Below, in pieces: positions 54,601 through 62,407 of a stretch of 64,000 nucleotides of DNA (position 1 is the stretch's first letter; every line of letters starts with the position of its first letter). The stretch spans positions 124,001 through 188,000 of the forward strand of contig NZ_WKKW01000003.1 in assembly GCF_009683175.1 (NCBI RefSeq). The letters run 5' to 3'. The DNA is from Bifidobacterium asteroides. Its GTDB lineage: Bacteria; Actinomycetota; Actinomycetes; Actinomycetales; Bifidobacteriaceae. The notes under the pieces are model-generated. The model saw nothing but the letters and a program-made list of their open reading frames with translations, did not search any database and was not told the origin of the DNA. The translations under genes were made by a program, and so were the position numbers.

Positions 54601-55313
54601 CCTTCAAAACAGTGCCCTATCGGCGCGGTGAGCAGGAGAAGCGGCTGGCCAAGGCCAAGCGGGACCTGGCCGCCCTGGGCAAGGTCAACCCGCTGGCCAC
54701 CGAGGAATACGAAGCCCTGGAGTCCCGCAACCGCTACCTGCACGAGCAGCGTCAGGATGTAATAGGTTCCCGGGACGATCTGATGGCCCTGGTCAAGGAT
54801 CTGGATTCGACCATGGTCACGGTCTTCAAGGAGGCCTTCGACGACACCGCCCAGGCCTTCGAACGCATCTTCGCCACCCTCTTCCCCGGCGGACGCGGGC
54901 GGCTGCGGCTGGAGGACCCGGACGACCTGCTGACCACCGGCGTTCTGGTCGAGGCCAGTCCGGCCGGCAAGAAGGTCCGTCGGCTCTCCCTGCTTTCTGG
55001 CGGGGAACGGTCGCTGACGGCCCTGGCCCTGCTTCTGGCCATCTTCACGGCCCGACCCAGCCCCTTCTATGTCATGGACGAGGTCGAGGCAGCTCTGGAC
55101 GACGTCAACCTGACCAGGCTGCTCAAGGCCTTCGAGCAGCTGCGGGAGCATGCCCAGCTGATCATCATCACCCACCAGCAGCGGACCATGGGCATCGCCG
55201 ACGCCCTCTACGGGGTCACCATGAGGGGGGACGGGGTGACGGCCGTCATTTCCCAGCGGCTGAAGGATCCGAATCGTTCCGGTCGCGAAGAGCCCGAGCC
55301 CGATCAAGGGTGA
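51675..55313 (+). CDS. smc: Chromosome segregation protein SMC
   Basis: A 1212-residue ATPase of the condensin complex that compacts and separates chromosomes. The N-terminal head has Walker A [22 protein letters not shown] (about residues 32-40). Long coiled coils follow at about 170-500 and 670-1030, around a hinge at about 510-650. The C-terminal head has the signature [21 protein letters not shown] and Walker B [13 protein letters not shown]. Length and order are normal. The 3' end overlaps the convergent racemase gene by 68 bases. Confidence 0.96.
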   Translation: [1212 protein letters not shown]

Positions 55314-55989
55314 CCTCTGCCAGGACTGCCTGAGAGTCCACGATGGGCAGTTGCGGCATGGGGTAGGCCTCGTTGAGCACCGAGAGCTCGGTGCAGCCCA
55401 GCAGGACCGAATCGCAGTGGTAGTCGTTCAGGAAAGCCTGGAGGACGCTCAGGTAGCGGTCCCGGTCCAGTCGCCCTTCCTTGACATCGTCGTAGATCAG
55501 CGCGCTCACCCGGTCCTGCAGGGCCTGGTCCGGGTCCACCAGCCGGTAGCCGGCGCTGTCGGCCGGGCCCTGGTAGATGGCGGCATGGCGGGACCCCTCG
55601 GTGCCCATGTACCCCATGCGCGGATGGGATTTCGCAGGATAGTGCCGATCTGCCCAGTCGATGGTGGCCTGGGGCATGCTCAAAATGGGCACCGGGGTCA
55701 GGGCCTGGAGCCTGGGCAGAATCTGATGGGCGGTGTTGCAGGCCATGACCATGAAGGAGGCTCCCATGGCTGTGGCCTGGCGCACGTCCTCGGCCAAATA
55801 AGGGAAAGGATCATCCTTGCTGCGGCCCAGGATGAACTCGGTGCGGTCGGGCACGGTGGCGTGGTTGAAGACCACGTAGTCCAGAAAGTCCTGGTCCCGG
55901 TGCGCCCCGGTCATCCGGTCCAGCACCCGTACGAAACTCTCGGTGGCCAGCGTGCCCATGCCGCCCAGGACGACGAAGAAGTTCCTCAT
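55246..55989 (-). CDS. Aspartate/glutamate racemase family protein, probable aspartate racemase
   Basis: A 247-residue cofactor-independent racemase. The first catalytic cysteine is in FMVMACNTAHQILP (about residue 84) and the second in SVLLGCTELSVL (about 197), with the N-terminal GGMGTLATESF typical of aspartate racemases. Its start overlaps the stop of the upstream ATP-grasp gene by four bases. In lactic acid bacteria, aspartate racemase next to a D-aspartate ligase makes the peptidoglycan cross-bridge, and the same role is inferred here. Confidence 0.87.
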   Translation of the reverse strand: MRNFFVVLGGMGTLATESFVRVLDRMTGAHRDQDFLDYVVFNHATVPDRTEFILGRSKDDPFPYLAEDVRQATAMGASFMVMACNTAHQILPRLQALTPVPILSMPQATIDWADRHYPAKSHPRMGYMGTEGSRHAAIYQGPADSAGYRLVDPDQALQDRVSALIYDDVKEGRLDRDRYLSVLQAFLNDYHCDSVLLGCTELSVLNEAYPMPQLPIVDSQAVLAEVTLDRARALRDRNDSDPSAAGK

Positions 55990-57230
55990 GCCAGTGTCCT
56001 CTTGTCACGGAAGTAGCGCCGGTAACGACGCCTATAGATGGAAAACATGTGTCGAATCAGCAGCCAGCGCTTGAAATTGCGGTCCTTGCTGTACTCCAGG
56101 GTGGTGCCCCAGTCCCCGCGGCGAATCATGGCCATGGCCTGTCGCTTGTCCTCGGATTCGGCGCAGTATTTGCGGAAGATGTCCTTGGGGATCTCCATCC
56201 AGAGGCGATGCCCCCGGCCGAAGACGGTGCGTCCGTTGAAGGGGGTGTCCAGAACCAGGTCGTCCACGAAGTAGCGGGCCAGGTTGAAGCCGTTCAGGGT
56301 GACCACGTAGCTGCTGCGGCCCTGGCGCAGATTGATCTCGAAGAGCTTGTAGACGCCGTCGCGCGGGTCGTACTTCATGTCGAAGTTGGCCACCCCGCTG
56401 TACTTGATGTCCTCAAGGAAGGCCTTGATCCGGTCGAAGATGTCCTGGTTGTAGTCGGGGATGATGGCCGCGTAGTTGCCCACGGCCTCGGGCGCGGGAT
56501 CCTCCAGCAGGGGATGGCCCAGGAACATCATGCGCACCCGGTGGTGACGGTCCACGTAGGCATTGAGCACCCTCATGTTGTCATCGCCCCCGGGCACGAA
56601 GTCCTGGATGACCATCTGAGAGGTGTACCCGGCCTGGTAGGACCTGCGGATCATGGTGTCCAGCTCATCCGGGTTGCTGAAGATGAAGGCCTTCTTCCTT
56701 CCGGGGAAGTCGATGCCCAGCCACTCGTCGCTGTCCGCGGGCTTCATGGCCACCGGGTAGTCGAAGGGCAGGTTGCGGTGGCGACCGGCTTTGACGTCAT
56801 CGGCATCCACCGAAACAGTCTTCGGGTGGGGCAGGTCGTAGCGGTCGCAGAGCTCGTAGAAGGAGGATTTGAGCGAGAGGGAACGGTTCAGTTCCTTGTC
56901 GATGGCGTTGAAGACGAACCGTTCGCGCAGGGGCTCGCCGAACTCGTCCAGCAGGTTGGCATAGGTGTCCCCGCAGGGCAGCAGGAGCAGGGTGGCTCCC
57001 GGGTGGTCCCGGTGATAAGCGTCGGCCCACTCGTTCAGGGTGGACACGAAGACCTTGGGATTGGTAAAGTCGTGGACCAGGTGCAGGTCCAGGATCTTGC
57101 TGTATTTGGTCGGGGAGAGCTGGTAGTGGCCGAATGCGGTGGAGACCAGGCCGTAGGCCTCGTGGAAGGCTCGCGCCATCCCGTAGGTGTTGATGTCGGT
57201 TCCCAGTATGACCGGTTGGAATTCTTTCAT
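55986..57230 (-). CDS. ATP-grasp ligase, D-aspartate--peptidoglycan-precursor ligase-like
   Basis: A 414-residue ATP-grasp protein resembling the D-aspartate ligase of Enterococcus faecium. An N-terminal domain (PVILGTDINTYGMARAFHEAYG) precedes the ATP-grasp core with FDYPVAMKPADSDEWLGIDFPGRKKAF, QDFVPGGDDNMRVLNAYVDRH and the metal-binding KLFEINLRQGRSSYVVTLNG near residue 305. The tail is strongly basic (RRRYRRYFRDKR), perhaps for membrane contact. AGGTGG precedes the ATG at 57230. Between murE and a racemase, D-Asp addition to the lysine side chain is likely; other amino acids are possible. Confidence 0.8.
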   Translation of the reverse strand: MKEFQPVILGTDINTYGMARAFHEAYGLVSTAFGHYQLSPTKYSKILDLHLVHDFTNPKVFVSTLNEWADAYHRDHPGATLLLLPCGDTYANLLDEFGEPLRERFVFNAIDKELNRSLSLKSSFYELCDRYDLPHPKTVSVDADDVKAGRHRNLPFDYPVAMKPADSDEWLGIDFPGRKKAFIFSNPDELDTMIRRSYQAGYTSQMVIQDFVPGGDDNMRVLNAYVDRHHRVRMMFLGHPLLEDPAPEAVGNYAAIIPDYNQDIFDRIKAFLEDIKYSGVANFDMKYDPRDGVYKLFEINLRQGRSSYVVTLNGFNLARYFVDDLVLDTPFNGRTVFGRGHRLWMEIPKDIFRKYCAESEDKRQAMAMIRRGDWGTTLEYSKDRNFKRWLLIRHMFSIYRRRYRRYFRDKRTLA

Positions 57231-57315
57231 GTTTCTGAAACCACCTACCATGTGCTCGTGCGCCCCACCCTGCCGCGGGGCATTCGGCTTTCCATCTTAG
57301 AACCTGCCGGGATCG

Positions 57316-58884
57316 TCAGACCTTGGCTGCGCCGGTGGCTCCCAGGTCGTAGCTTTTCGTGCCCAGCAGACGTGCCACTACGTGGTCGTCGCCCTCGTAG
57401 GGCACGTGGCGGCCTTGATTCTTGAACCAGCGCTCCTCGCCCTTGCCGGTGACCAGAATGATCCGCAGACGATCCCCCGGCTGGCCCGGTTGGCCAAGAC
57501 CCTGTTCGATGGCCTGGGTCCTGTCCAGTACGATGCTGGTCTTCAGGTTGGCGTTGGTGACGAAACTCAGCATCTCTTGGTCCACATGTTCCGAGCTCTC
57601 CTCGTTTTCGTCGTCAGAGGTCAGGATGAGTCGATTGACGCGGTCCTGGGCTGCCTGGACGATGCCCTTTCGTCGGTCGATACCCCTGCCGCCGGTTGCT
57701 CCGCAGACCAGGGTGATCTCAGGTTTGCGCTCGCCGTAGTGCTCATCCACAAAGTCCAGCAAGGCCTTCATAGAGGCGTAATTATGGGCGTAATCGACAT
57801 AGGCAATCCGGTTGTCGGCTTGGAAGCATTCCATCCTGCCGGCGATGCGGATCTTCTCCATGGCGTGGAGCGCATCGGCATCGGGTTCCAGCCCCAGCCT
57901 GTTCAGCATGGCAAAGGCGGCTATGGCGTTCAAGGCGTTGAAATCACCGGCTATGGACAGGCTGATCGGGGCCATGGGACCACTGGCAGGGCCGATCAGA
58001 TAGTCGTTGCCCTTGCCCGGGGCCTTGCGGGCCACGAAGTCGGCCTCTTGTTGGCCGAATCCAAAAGTGGTCACTGGAATACCGGCGGCGTCGGCATCTT
58101 GGCGGATCAGGTCGGCCCTCTGGATGTCGGCTCCCATGACCAGCTGCCTGCTGTTGTAGGCTATACGGCGCTTGCAGTAAAGATAGTCCTCGAAGGTGGG
58201 GTGCTCCATGGGGCTGACGTGGTCGGGTGAGATGTTCAGGAAAGCCCCCAGGTCGAAGGTCAGTCCGTAGACGCGATCCACCTTGTAGGCCTGGGAGGAG
58301 ACCTCCATGACCAGGTAGCGCATGCCGGCATCCACCGCCTGGCGCATCATGCGGAAGAGGTCCAGCGACTCGGGCGTGGTCAGCTGGGATTCCACGTAAT
58401 GGCGGCCGTCCAGGCAGTTGTCCACAGAGGAGAAGAGGGCCGTCCGGCCTCCGGAGAGTTCACCCAGCATGGCGTGCAGGTAGTAGGCGGTGGTGGTCTT
58501 GCCCTTGGTGCCGGTGATTCCCACCAGGGTCAGCTGGTTCTGCGGATAGCCGTAGAAGGCGGCCGAGAGCAGGCTCATGGACTTGCGCACGTCATTGACG
58601 ATGATTCCCGGGGCGCTGGTGTGAGCGGACAGGTCCTGCTGGGCCACGTAGGCCGCCGGACCTTCGGGACCACAGGCATCCATGTATTCGGGCAGGAAAT
58701 GCCCCTTGCAGAAGAGCAGGCTGCCGGGTCCGGCCTGGCGGGTGTCGTAGGTGACGTCGGTGAAGGGCTTGAGCGAGGAGTGATCCGCCGGCTGATCCAA
58801 GGTCCATCGATCACCCTGAATTACCTCGCGCAGCTGATCGTGTTTGCGCAGCAGCTCCAGGGCCGAAGCCATCGTCAGCGCCAT
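57316..58884 (-). CDS. murE: MurE-type UDP-MurNAc-tripeptide synthetase
   Basis: A 522-residue Mur ligase adding the third stem-peptide residue. It shows DVTYDTRQAGPGSLLFCKG, the P-loop GITGTKGKTTTAYYLHAML (about residues 119-128), TTPESLDLFRMMRQAVD, the MEVSSQAYKVDRVYGL motif and the C-terminal GATGGRGIDRRKGIVQA. The residue-recognition site reads DDENEES rather than the DNPR of diaminopimelate enzymes, which fits L-lysine (or ornithine) as substrate. GAGGAGGAAG precedes the ATG. The D-Asp ligase-like gene follows after 85 bases. Confidence 0.9.
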   Translation of the reverse strand: MALTMASALELLRKHDQLREVIQGDRWTLDQPADHSSLKPFTDVTYDTRQAGPGSLLFCKGHFLPEYMDACGPEGPAAYVAQQDLSAHTSAPGIIVNDVRKSMSLLSAAFYGYPQNQLTLVGITGTKGKTTTAYYLHAMLGELSGGRTALFSSVDNCLDGRHYVESQLTTPESLDLFRMMRQAVDAGMRYLVMEVSSQAYKVDRVYGLTFDLGAFLNISPDHVSPMEHPTFEDYLYCKRRIAYNSRQLVMGADIQRADLIRQDADAAGIPVTTFGFGQQEADFVARKAPGKGNDYLIGPASGPMAPISLSIAGDFNALNAIAAFAMLNRLGLEPDADALHAMEKIRIAGRMECFQADNRIAYVDYAHNYASMKALLDFVDEHYGERKPEITLVCGATGGRGIDRRKGIVQAAQDRVNRLILTSDDENEESSEHVDQEMLSFVTNANLKTSIVLDRTQAIEQGLGQPGQPGDRLRIILVTGKGEERWFKNQGRHVPYEGDDHVVARLLGTKSYDLGATGAAKV

Positions 58885-59071
58885 GCCGTCTTCCTCCTCG
58901 TCTGATGGGATTCTTTCAGCCCGACTGCAATCCGGTCGAGGCCAGGTCCAAGTCTATAGTCCCGGCCAGGCAGGCACAGAGGAGTCCCGCCACCCCTTGA
59001 CCGAAAATATACATATGCTTCAGGTCCCATACCGGAAGTGACTGGGCCAACCATTGCCCGGTGATGAAAGG

Positions 59072-59830
59072 TCAGAGCCAGGAGTCGGTGACCGGGCGGC
59101 GGCCCTGGGAGATCAGGTGCTGGTTGAAATGTTCCCGCCACTTGGCCTGTGCCTGCCGCTGCCAGTCCATAAGGGAGTCCATGGTGATCCGGGCCACCTG
59201 GGGGAAGAGGGTGGTCATGGGCTTGATCAGGTCCACGGCGGCCACAGTATCCGCCGTGGCATTGTGGAAGTTGCCGTGGGGGATGACGCCGTAGTACTCG
59301 CTGGTCATTCCCAGGTTGCGGCGGCCCGACCGATGGGAGATCTCCCTGTCCAGAACAAGAGGGTCCACCACCAGCAGATCGCCCTCGCTCAGGGGCTTGA
59401 CCGAGCCCGCGCACCAGCGGGCGATGTCCCCGTCCAGCATCTGCACGTCGAAGGGGGCGTTGTAGGCCAGCAGGGGAATGCGCTTGTCCTGGGCCCGGGC
59501 GATGAATCCGGCCATCTGCTCGGTGGCCAGCTCAGGCTCCATGCCCTCGGTGGCCAGCTGCTGATCGGTGAACCCGTTGACCCGACTGGCACCCTTGCTG
59601 ATATGCCGGTGCGGATTGACTATCCAGGTGGCTACTGCATCCCCTGAGTAGCCCTTGGTCGGGTCGCGCAGAACCAGGCTGGCCGAGACAATGCCGTCCT
59701 TGCCCGGTCTGGTGCCCGTGGTCTCGGTGTCGAACCCCAGAAGCCAGGAGTCCCCCAGGCGAGTCGACCCCTCCTGCTGCGGGGCGGACGCAAGCGCCTG
59801 CTCCATGCTTGTGTGCTCGGTGTTTTCCAT
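59072..59830 (-). CDS. DnaQ-like 3'-5' exonuclease
   Basis: A 252-residue DEDDh exonuclease domain protein related to the epsilon subunit of DNA polymerase III. Motif I LLGFDTETTG, motif II PLLAYNAPFDVQML and motif III FHNATADTVAAVDL carry the four acidic residues and the histidine. The ATG at 59830 is chosen because GAGGAG lies just upstream; earlier in-frame ATGs lack such a site and overlap the divergent sigma-factor promoter. Whether it works in proofreading or in repair/RNA turnover is not known. Confidence 0.88.
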   Translation of the reverse strand: MENTEHTSMEQALASAPQQEGSTRLGDSWLLGFDTETTGTRPGKDGIVSASLVLRDPTKGYSGDAVATWIVNPHRHISKGASRVNGFTDQQLATEGMEPELATEQMAGFIARAQDKRIPLLAYNAPFDVQMLDGDIARWCAGSVKPLSEGDLLVVDPLVLDREISHRSGRRNLGMTSEYYGVIPHGNFHNATADTVAAVDLIKPMTTLFPQVARITMDSLMDWQRQAQAKWREHFNQHLISQGRRPVTDSWL

Positions 59831-59927
59831 AAGCGATTTCTCCTCTGCCATTATGGTAACCGAGGAGCGACCTGCCCGCGACCGGGTCGGAACCGCAACG
59901 GGCGAGGGGGGATGGCACAATAGGGGT

Positions 59928-60602
59928 GTGGCAGATACCAGCGAACTCGAAAGCAGAAAACGTCAATTCGAGGCCCTGGCCATGCCTGCGGTCGATGTGC
60001 TCTACCGTCAGGCCATGCGCCTGACCAACAACCCGGATGACGCCCAGGATCTGGTCCAGGATACTTTCGAGCGCGGATTCAAGGCCTTTGACCGCTTCCA
60101 GCCTGGCAGCAACTTCGAGGCCTGGATGACCACCATCGAGCGCAATGCCTACTTCAACCAGTACCACAAGGCCAAGCGGCGCCCGCAAAGGGCCAACGAC
60201 TCGACCGGCGAGTACAACGACTGGGACATCTATTCGGCCTCGGAACACGGGTCCGAGGGGCTCAAGTCCGCAGAGCAGGAATACATGGAGACCTTCGCTC
60301 CCGAGGAGATCATGGCCGCCTTGGACCGGCTCAGTCCGGAACGTCGGCGAGTCTTCATCGACGCCGCCATCGACGGCAAGAGCTACCAGCAGGTGGCCGA
60401 TGAGGAGGGCATCAAGATCGGCACGGTCATGAGCAGGCTGAACCGTGCGCGCTCGCAGCTGCGCCAGGAGCTGGAGCGGTATGCCAAGGAGCGGGGCTAC
60501 CAGCAGGAGCACGGAGCTGCAGGCAAGCCCTCAGCGGAACGCCATGGACCTGCTGAGGCCAGGCCTAGTATAAAAAAAGAGATCAGCAGCAAGGGGCACT
60601 GA
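59928..60602 (+). CDS. sigH: ECF sigma factor, SigH/SigR type
   Basis: A 224-residue sigma-70-family factor of the thiol/oxidative and heat stress group. Region 2 covers residues about 20-90 (VLYRQAMRLTNNPDDAQDLVQDTFERGFKAFDRF) and region 4 about 125-185 (MAALDRLSPERRRVFIDAAIDGKSYQQVADEEGIKIGTVMSRLNRARSQLRQEL). The GTG at 59928 fits the family start. No normal ribosome-binding site is present and CACAAT lies seven bases upstream, so a leaderless transcript is possible. The next gene encodes its probable anti-sigma factor. Confidence 0.92.
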   Translation: MADTSELESRKRQFEALAMPAVDVLYRQAMRLTNNPDDAQDLVQDTFERGFKAFDRFQPGSNFEAWMTTIERNAYFNQYHKAKRRPQRANDSTGEYNDWDIYSASEHGSEGLKSAEQEYMETFAPEEIMAALDRLSPERRRVFIDAAIDGKSYQQVADEEGIKIGTVMSRLNRARSQLRQELERYAKERGYQQEHGAAGKPSAERHGPAEARPSIKKEISSKGH

Positions 60603-60641
60603 GGGCCCCCGAAGATCGGGTATCAGGAAGCGGGCAGGAGC

Positions 60642-60929
60642 ATGGACGGACGCGTGGAGATGAGTCACTACGCCTACGATGACGGCGGCTCTGTCAGGGT
60701 GACCCACACCAGTCTGCGCATCTATCAGGATGCCTCCTGCGTGGATCCCAGCGACTGCTTCGATCCGGAATCCTGCTGTGATGATCGCGAGCGCATGGTC
60801 ATCGAGGAGCTGCGCCGGTATCTACGTCCCGAATGCGCGCCGGACTGTCTGCTGGATCGGCTCAGGCACATGTTCGATCAGATGGATGAACTGGAGCAGG
60901 GGACTCCGGACCGCACTACGGACAAGTAG
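60642..60929 (+). CDS. Putative zinc-binding anti-sigma factor (RsrA-like)
   Basis: A 95-residue acidic protein with six cysteines, 39 bases after sigH. In actinobacteria this place holds the redox-sensing anti-sigma factor RsrA/RshA. The segment EELRRYLRPECAPDCLLDRLRHMFDQM matches the helical zinc anti-sigma region, but the usual H-x3-C-x2-C is replaced by a CAPDC pair with no histidine four residues before. Extra cysteines occur upstream (SC..DC..SCC). Either this is a variant metal site or the protein is only distantly related. Start at 60642 (AGGAG close by) or 60660. Confidence 0.75.
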   Translation: MDGRVEMSHYAYDDGGSVRVTHTSLRIYQDASCVDPSDCFDPESCCDDRERMVIEELRRYLRPECAPDCLLDRLRHMFDQMDELEQGTPDRTTDK

Positions 60930-61013
60930 ATCAAGTAGATAAAGTCAAGTAGATTCAGCCGGTTTCTCGGCAAAGCAGCGGTTCTGTCCGGCTGTTCAGG
61001 CTATTGCAGGAAT

Positions 61014-61049
61014 CATGGTCATGCCTATGCAGCCATGTTTTTTTTTTTT
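61014..61049 (+). terminator. Terminator of the sigH operon with a 12-T run
   Basis: CATGG (61014) and CCATG (61033) form a short stem directly followed by twelve T (61038-61049). The stem is weak but the T-run is the longest in the window. Confidence 0.6.
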
Positions 61050-61065
61050 ACGTATATATGCAAAA

Positions 61066-61088
61066 CCCCGGCACCGTTGGTGCCGGGG
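61066..61088 (-). terminator. Terminator of the bL37 gene
   Basis: CCCCGGCACC and GGTGCCGGGG form a perfect 10-base stem with a three-base loop, eight bases after the bL37 stop on the minus strand, followed by TTTT. Confidence 0.85.
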
Positions 61089-61095
61089 CAGACGA

Positions 61096-61170
61096 TCAGG
61101 TGTTCGGCCTCTTGCCGTGGTTGGCGGCCTTCTTGCGGCGATCCCTGCGCTTGCGTCCGCGCATGCCCAT
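61096..61170 (-). CDS. Ribosomal protein bL37 (24 residues)
   Basis: A tiny gene encoding MGMRGRKRRDRRKKAANHGK followed by RPNT. It matches the actinobacterial large-subunit protein bL37 first seen in mycobacterial ribosome structures (RGRKKRDRKHSKANHGKRP-like). It is highly basic and ends in the diagnostic NHGKRPN. AAGGAGT lies seven bases before the ATG, a consensus promoter lies upstream and a strong terminator downstream, so it is a complete independent unit. Genes this short are often left out of annotations. Confidence 0.9.
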   Translation of the reverse strand: MGMRGRKRRDRRKKAANHGKRPNT

Positions 61171-61212
61171 GATTGGACTCCTTTGCTACTGATGAACCTA
61201 TAAGCCTTGCCG

Positions 61213-61242
61213 ATTATCGCACACCGGGCTGACCTTTGTCGA
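61213..61242 (-). promoter_or_regulatory. Promoter of the bL37 gene
   Basis: On the minus strand TCGACA (61242-61237), an 18-base spacer and GATAAT (61218-61213). Transcription would start near 61206, giving a leader of about 36 bases. Confidence 0.6.
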
Positions 61243-61266
61243 CCAGCCAGGATGCTCAGATGCTGC

Positions 61267-62235
61267 TCAGACCTCTTGTGCCCGGTAACCCACCTGGGTG
61301 GTATAGATGGCGGCAGGCTGCAGAATGACCAGGTTACGGCCAGTTCTGAAGGCGTTGGCATAGGCCGTCATGGGTTCCACGGCAACTCCGGCCGGGCGCA
61401 TGCCCGCGTCGAAGCCGGTCCCGGTGCAGACCTGCCATGAGGTGATGGTCTCATCGCCCCAGAGCTGAATGCGGATGCCGTCCGGCCGGGTGAACCAGGC
61501 CGAGCAGGTGCCGTCGTCGTCCCGTTCCACATCGGTCCAGGCATCGTCGAAGTTCGCATCCTCGCCCAGCGCAGGGCCCTGGCGCAGATCGGTTCGCCCC
61601 TGGACGGGTTCGGTGCCGGTGGGCAGCAGCCTGTCCGGATCGACCACCACATGGGTGCGGCAGGGGATGGACAGGGTGCAGGGGGCGTTGTCCTTCTGAA
61701 TCTGATCACCGACGCCCTGCTTGCCATTGGCCAGCCAGGGGTGGATGCCGAAGGCCCAGGGTGCGGCCTCATCGCCCAGGTTCAGGGCACGGGTGGTCAT
61801 GGTCAGCCCCTGGTCGTCCAGGGTATAGGTGACGGTGACCACCACGTCGAAGGGGTATCCGCCCATGTCCGGCACCCGCCAGGAGAGGCTGACGGAGTCC
61901 TCGGTCAGGGCTTGCAGCCGCCAGTAGGCCCGGTATCCGTACCCGTGAATGGCGGTGTTCCGGTCGTGCTCGTCGATGGGCAGGGTGTAGGTGTGGCCCT
62001 GGAATTCGTAGGTGCCGTCCTCGATCCGGTTGGGGAAGGGGACCAGCACGTTCCCGTTGCTGCAGGGTACGGTTCCATCCGGGTCGAATGAGGCCAGCAG
62101 GTCCTTTCCCCGGTATTTCAGAACGCGCAGGATGGCTCCCAGCTCGGTCACCACCGCCTCGTAGTCCCCGTGACGGATGCTGTACTGCTGTCCTGTCCGG
62201 GGCACGGCCCCGCCCATCATCTCGTTCGTATGCAT
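61267..62235 (-). CDS. galM: Aldose 1-epimerase (mutarotase) family protein
   Basis: A 322-residue beta-sandwich enzyme interconverting anomers of aldoses such as galactose or glucose. The histidines lie in DRNTAIHGYGYRAYW and PWAFGIHPWLA, and the catalytic glutamate in GVAVEPMTAYANAF. GSNGNVLVPFPNRI-like sequence near the start is typical. The ATG at 62235 follows GGAAG; the frame extends upstream only across the divergent ispH promoter. It is not linked to a sugar operon here. Confidence 0.92.
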   Translation of the reverse strand: MHTNEMMGGAVPRTGQQYSIRHGDYEAVVTELGAILRVLKYRGKDLLASFDPDGTVPCSNGNVLVPFPNRIEDGTYEFQGHTYTLPIDEHDRNTAIHGYGYRAYWRLQALTEDSVSLSWRVPDMGGYPFDVVVTVTYTLDDQGLTMTTRALNLGDEAAPWAFGIHPWLANGKQGVGDQIQKDNAPCTLSIPCRTHVVVDPDRLLPTGTEPVQGRTDLRQGPALGEDANFDDAWTDVERDDDGTCSAWFTRPDGIRIQLWGDETITSWQVCTGTGFDAGMRPAGVAVEPMTAYANAFRTGRNLVILQPAAIYTTQVGYRAQEV

Positions 62236-62407
62236 GCTCCCACTTCCATAGTGCCGTTGATGCTTGGTACGCCACCATCCTAGCGCCTGAGTGGTCTTGG
62301 CTTCTTGGTGAAAGAGTGGCGGATGGACTACCGGGGTGCTCTCCGGCTTTCTACCATGGACTTGCATTGTCCGGAACCGTCCGGATTGACATCGATAAGG
62401 AGCGGCA

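Noticed and set aside
53694-55307. Minus-strand open frame of 537 codons opposite smc
   Set aside because: Antisense to the coiled coil and head of SMC, with no domain or ribosome-binding site.
59655-59927. Extension of sigH upstream to 59655
   Set aside because: It runs antisense through the exonuclease gene and its first 90 residues do not resemble a sigma factor.
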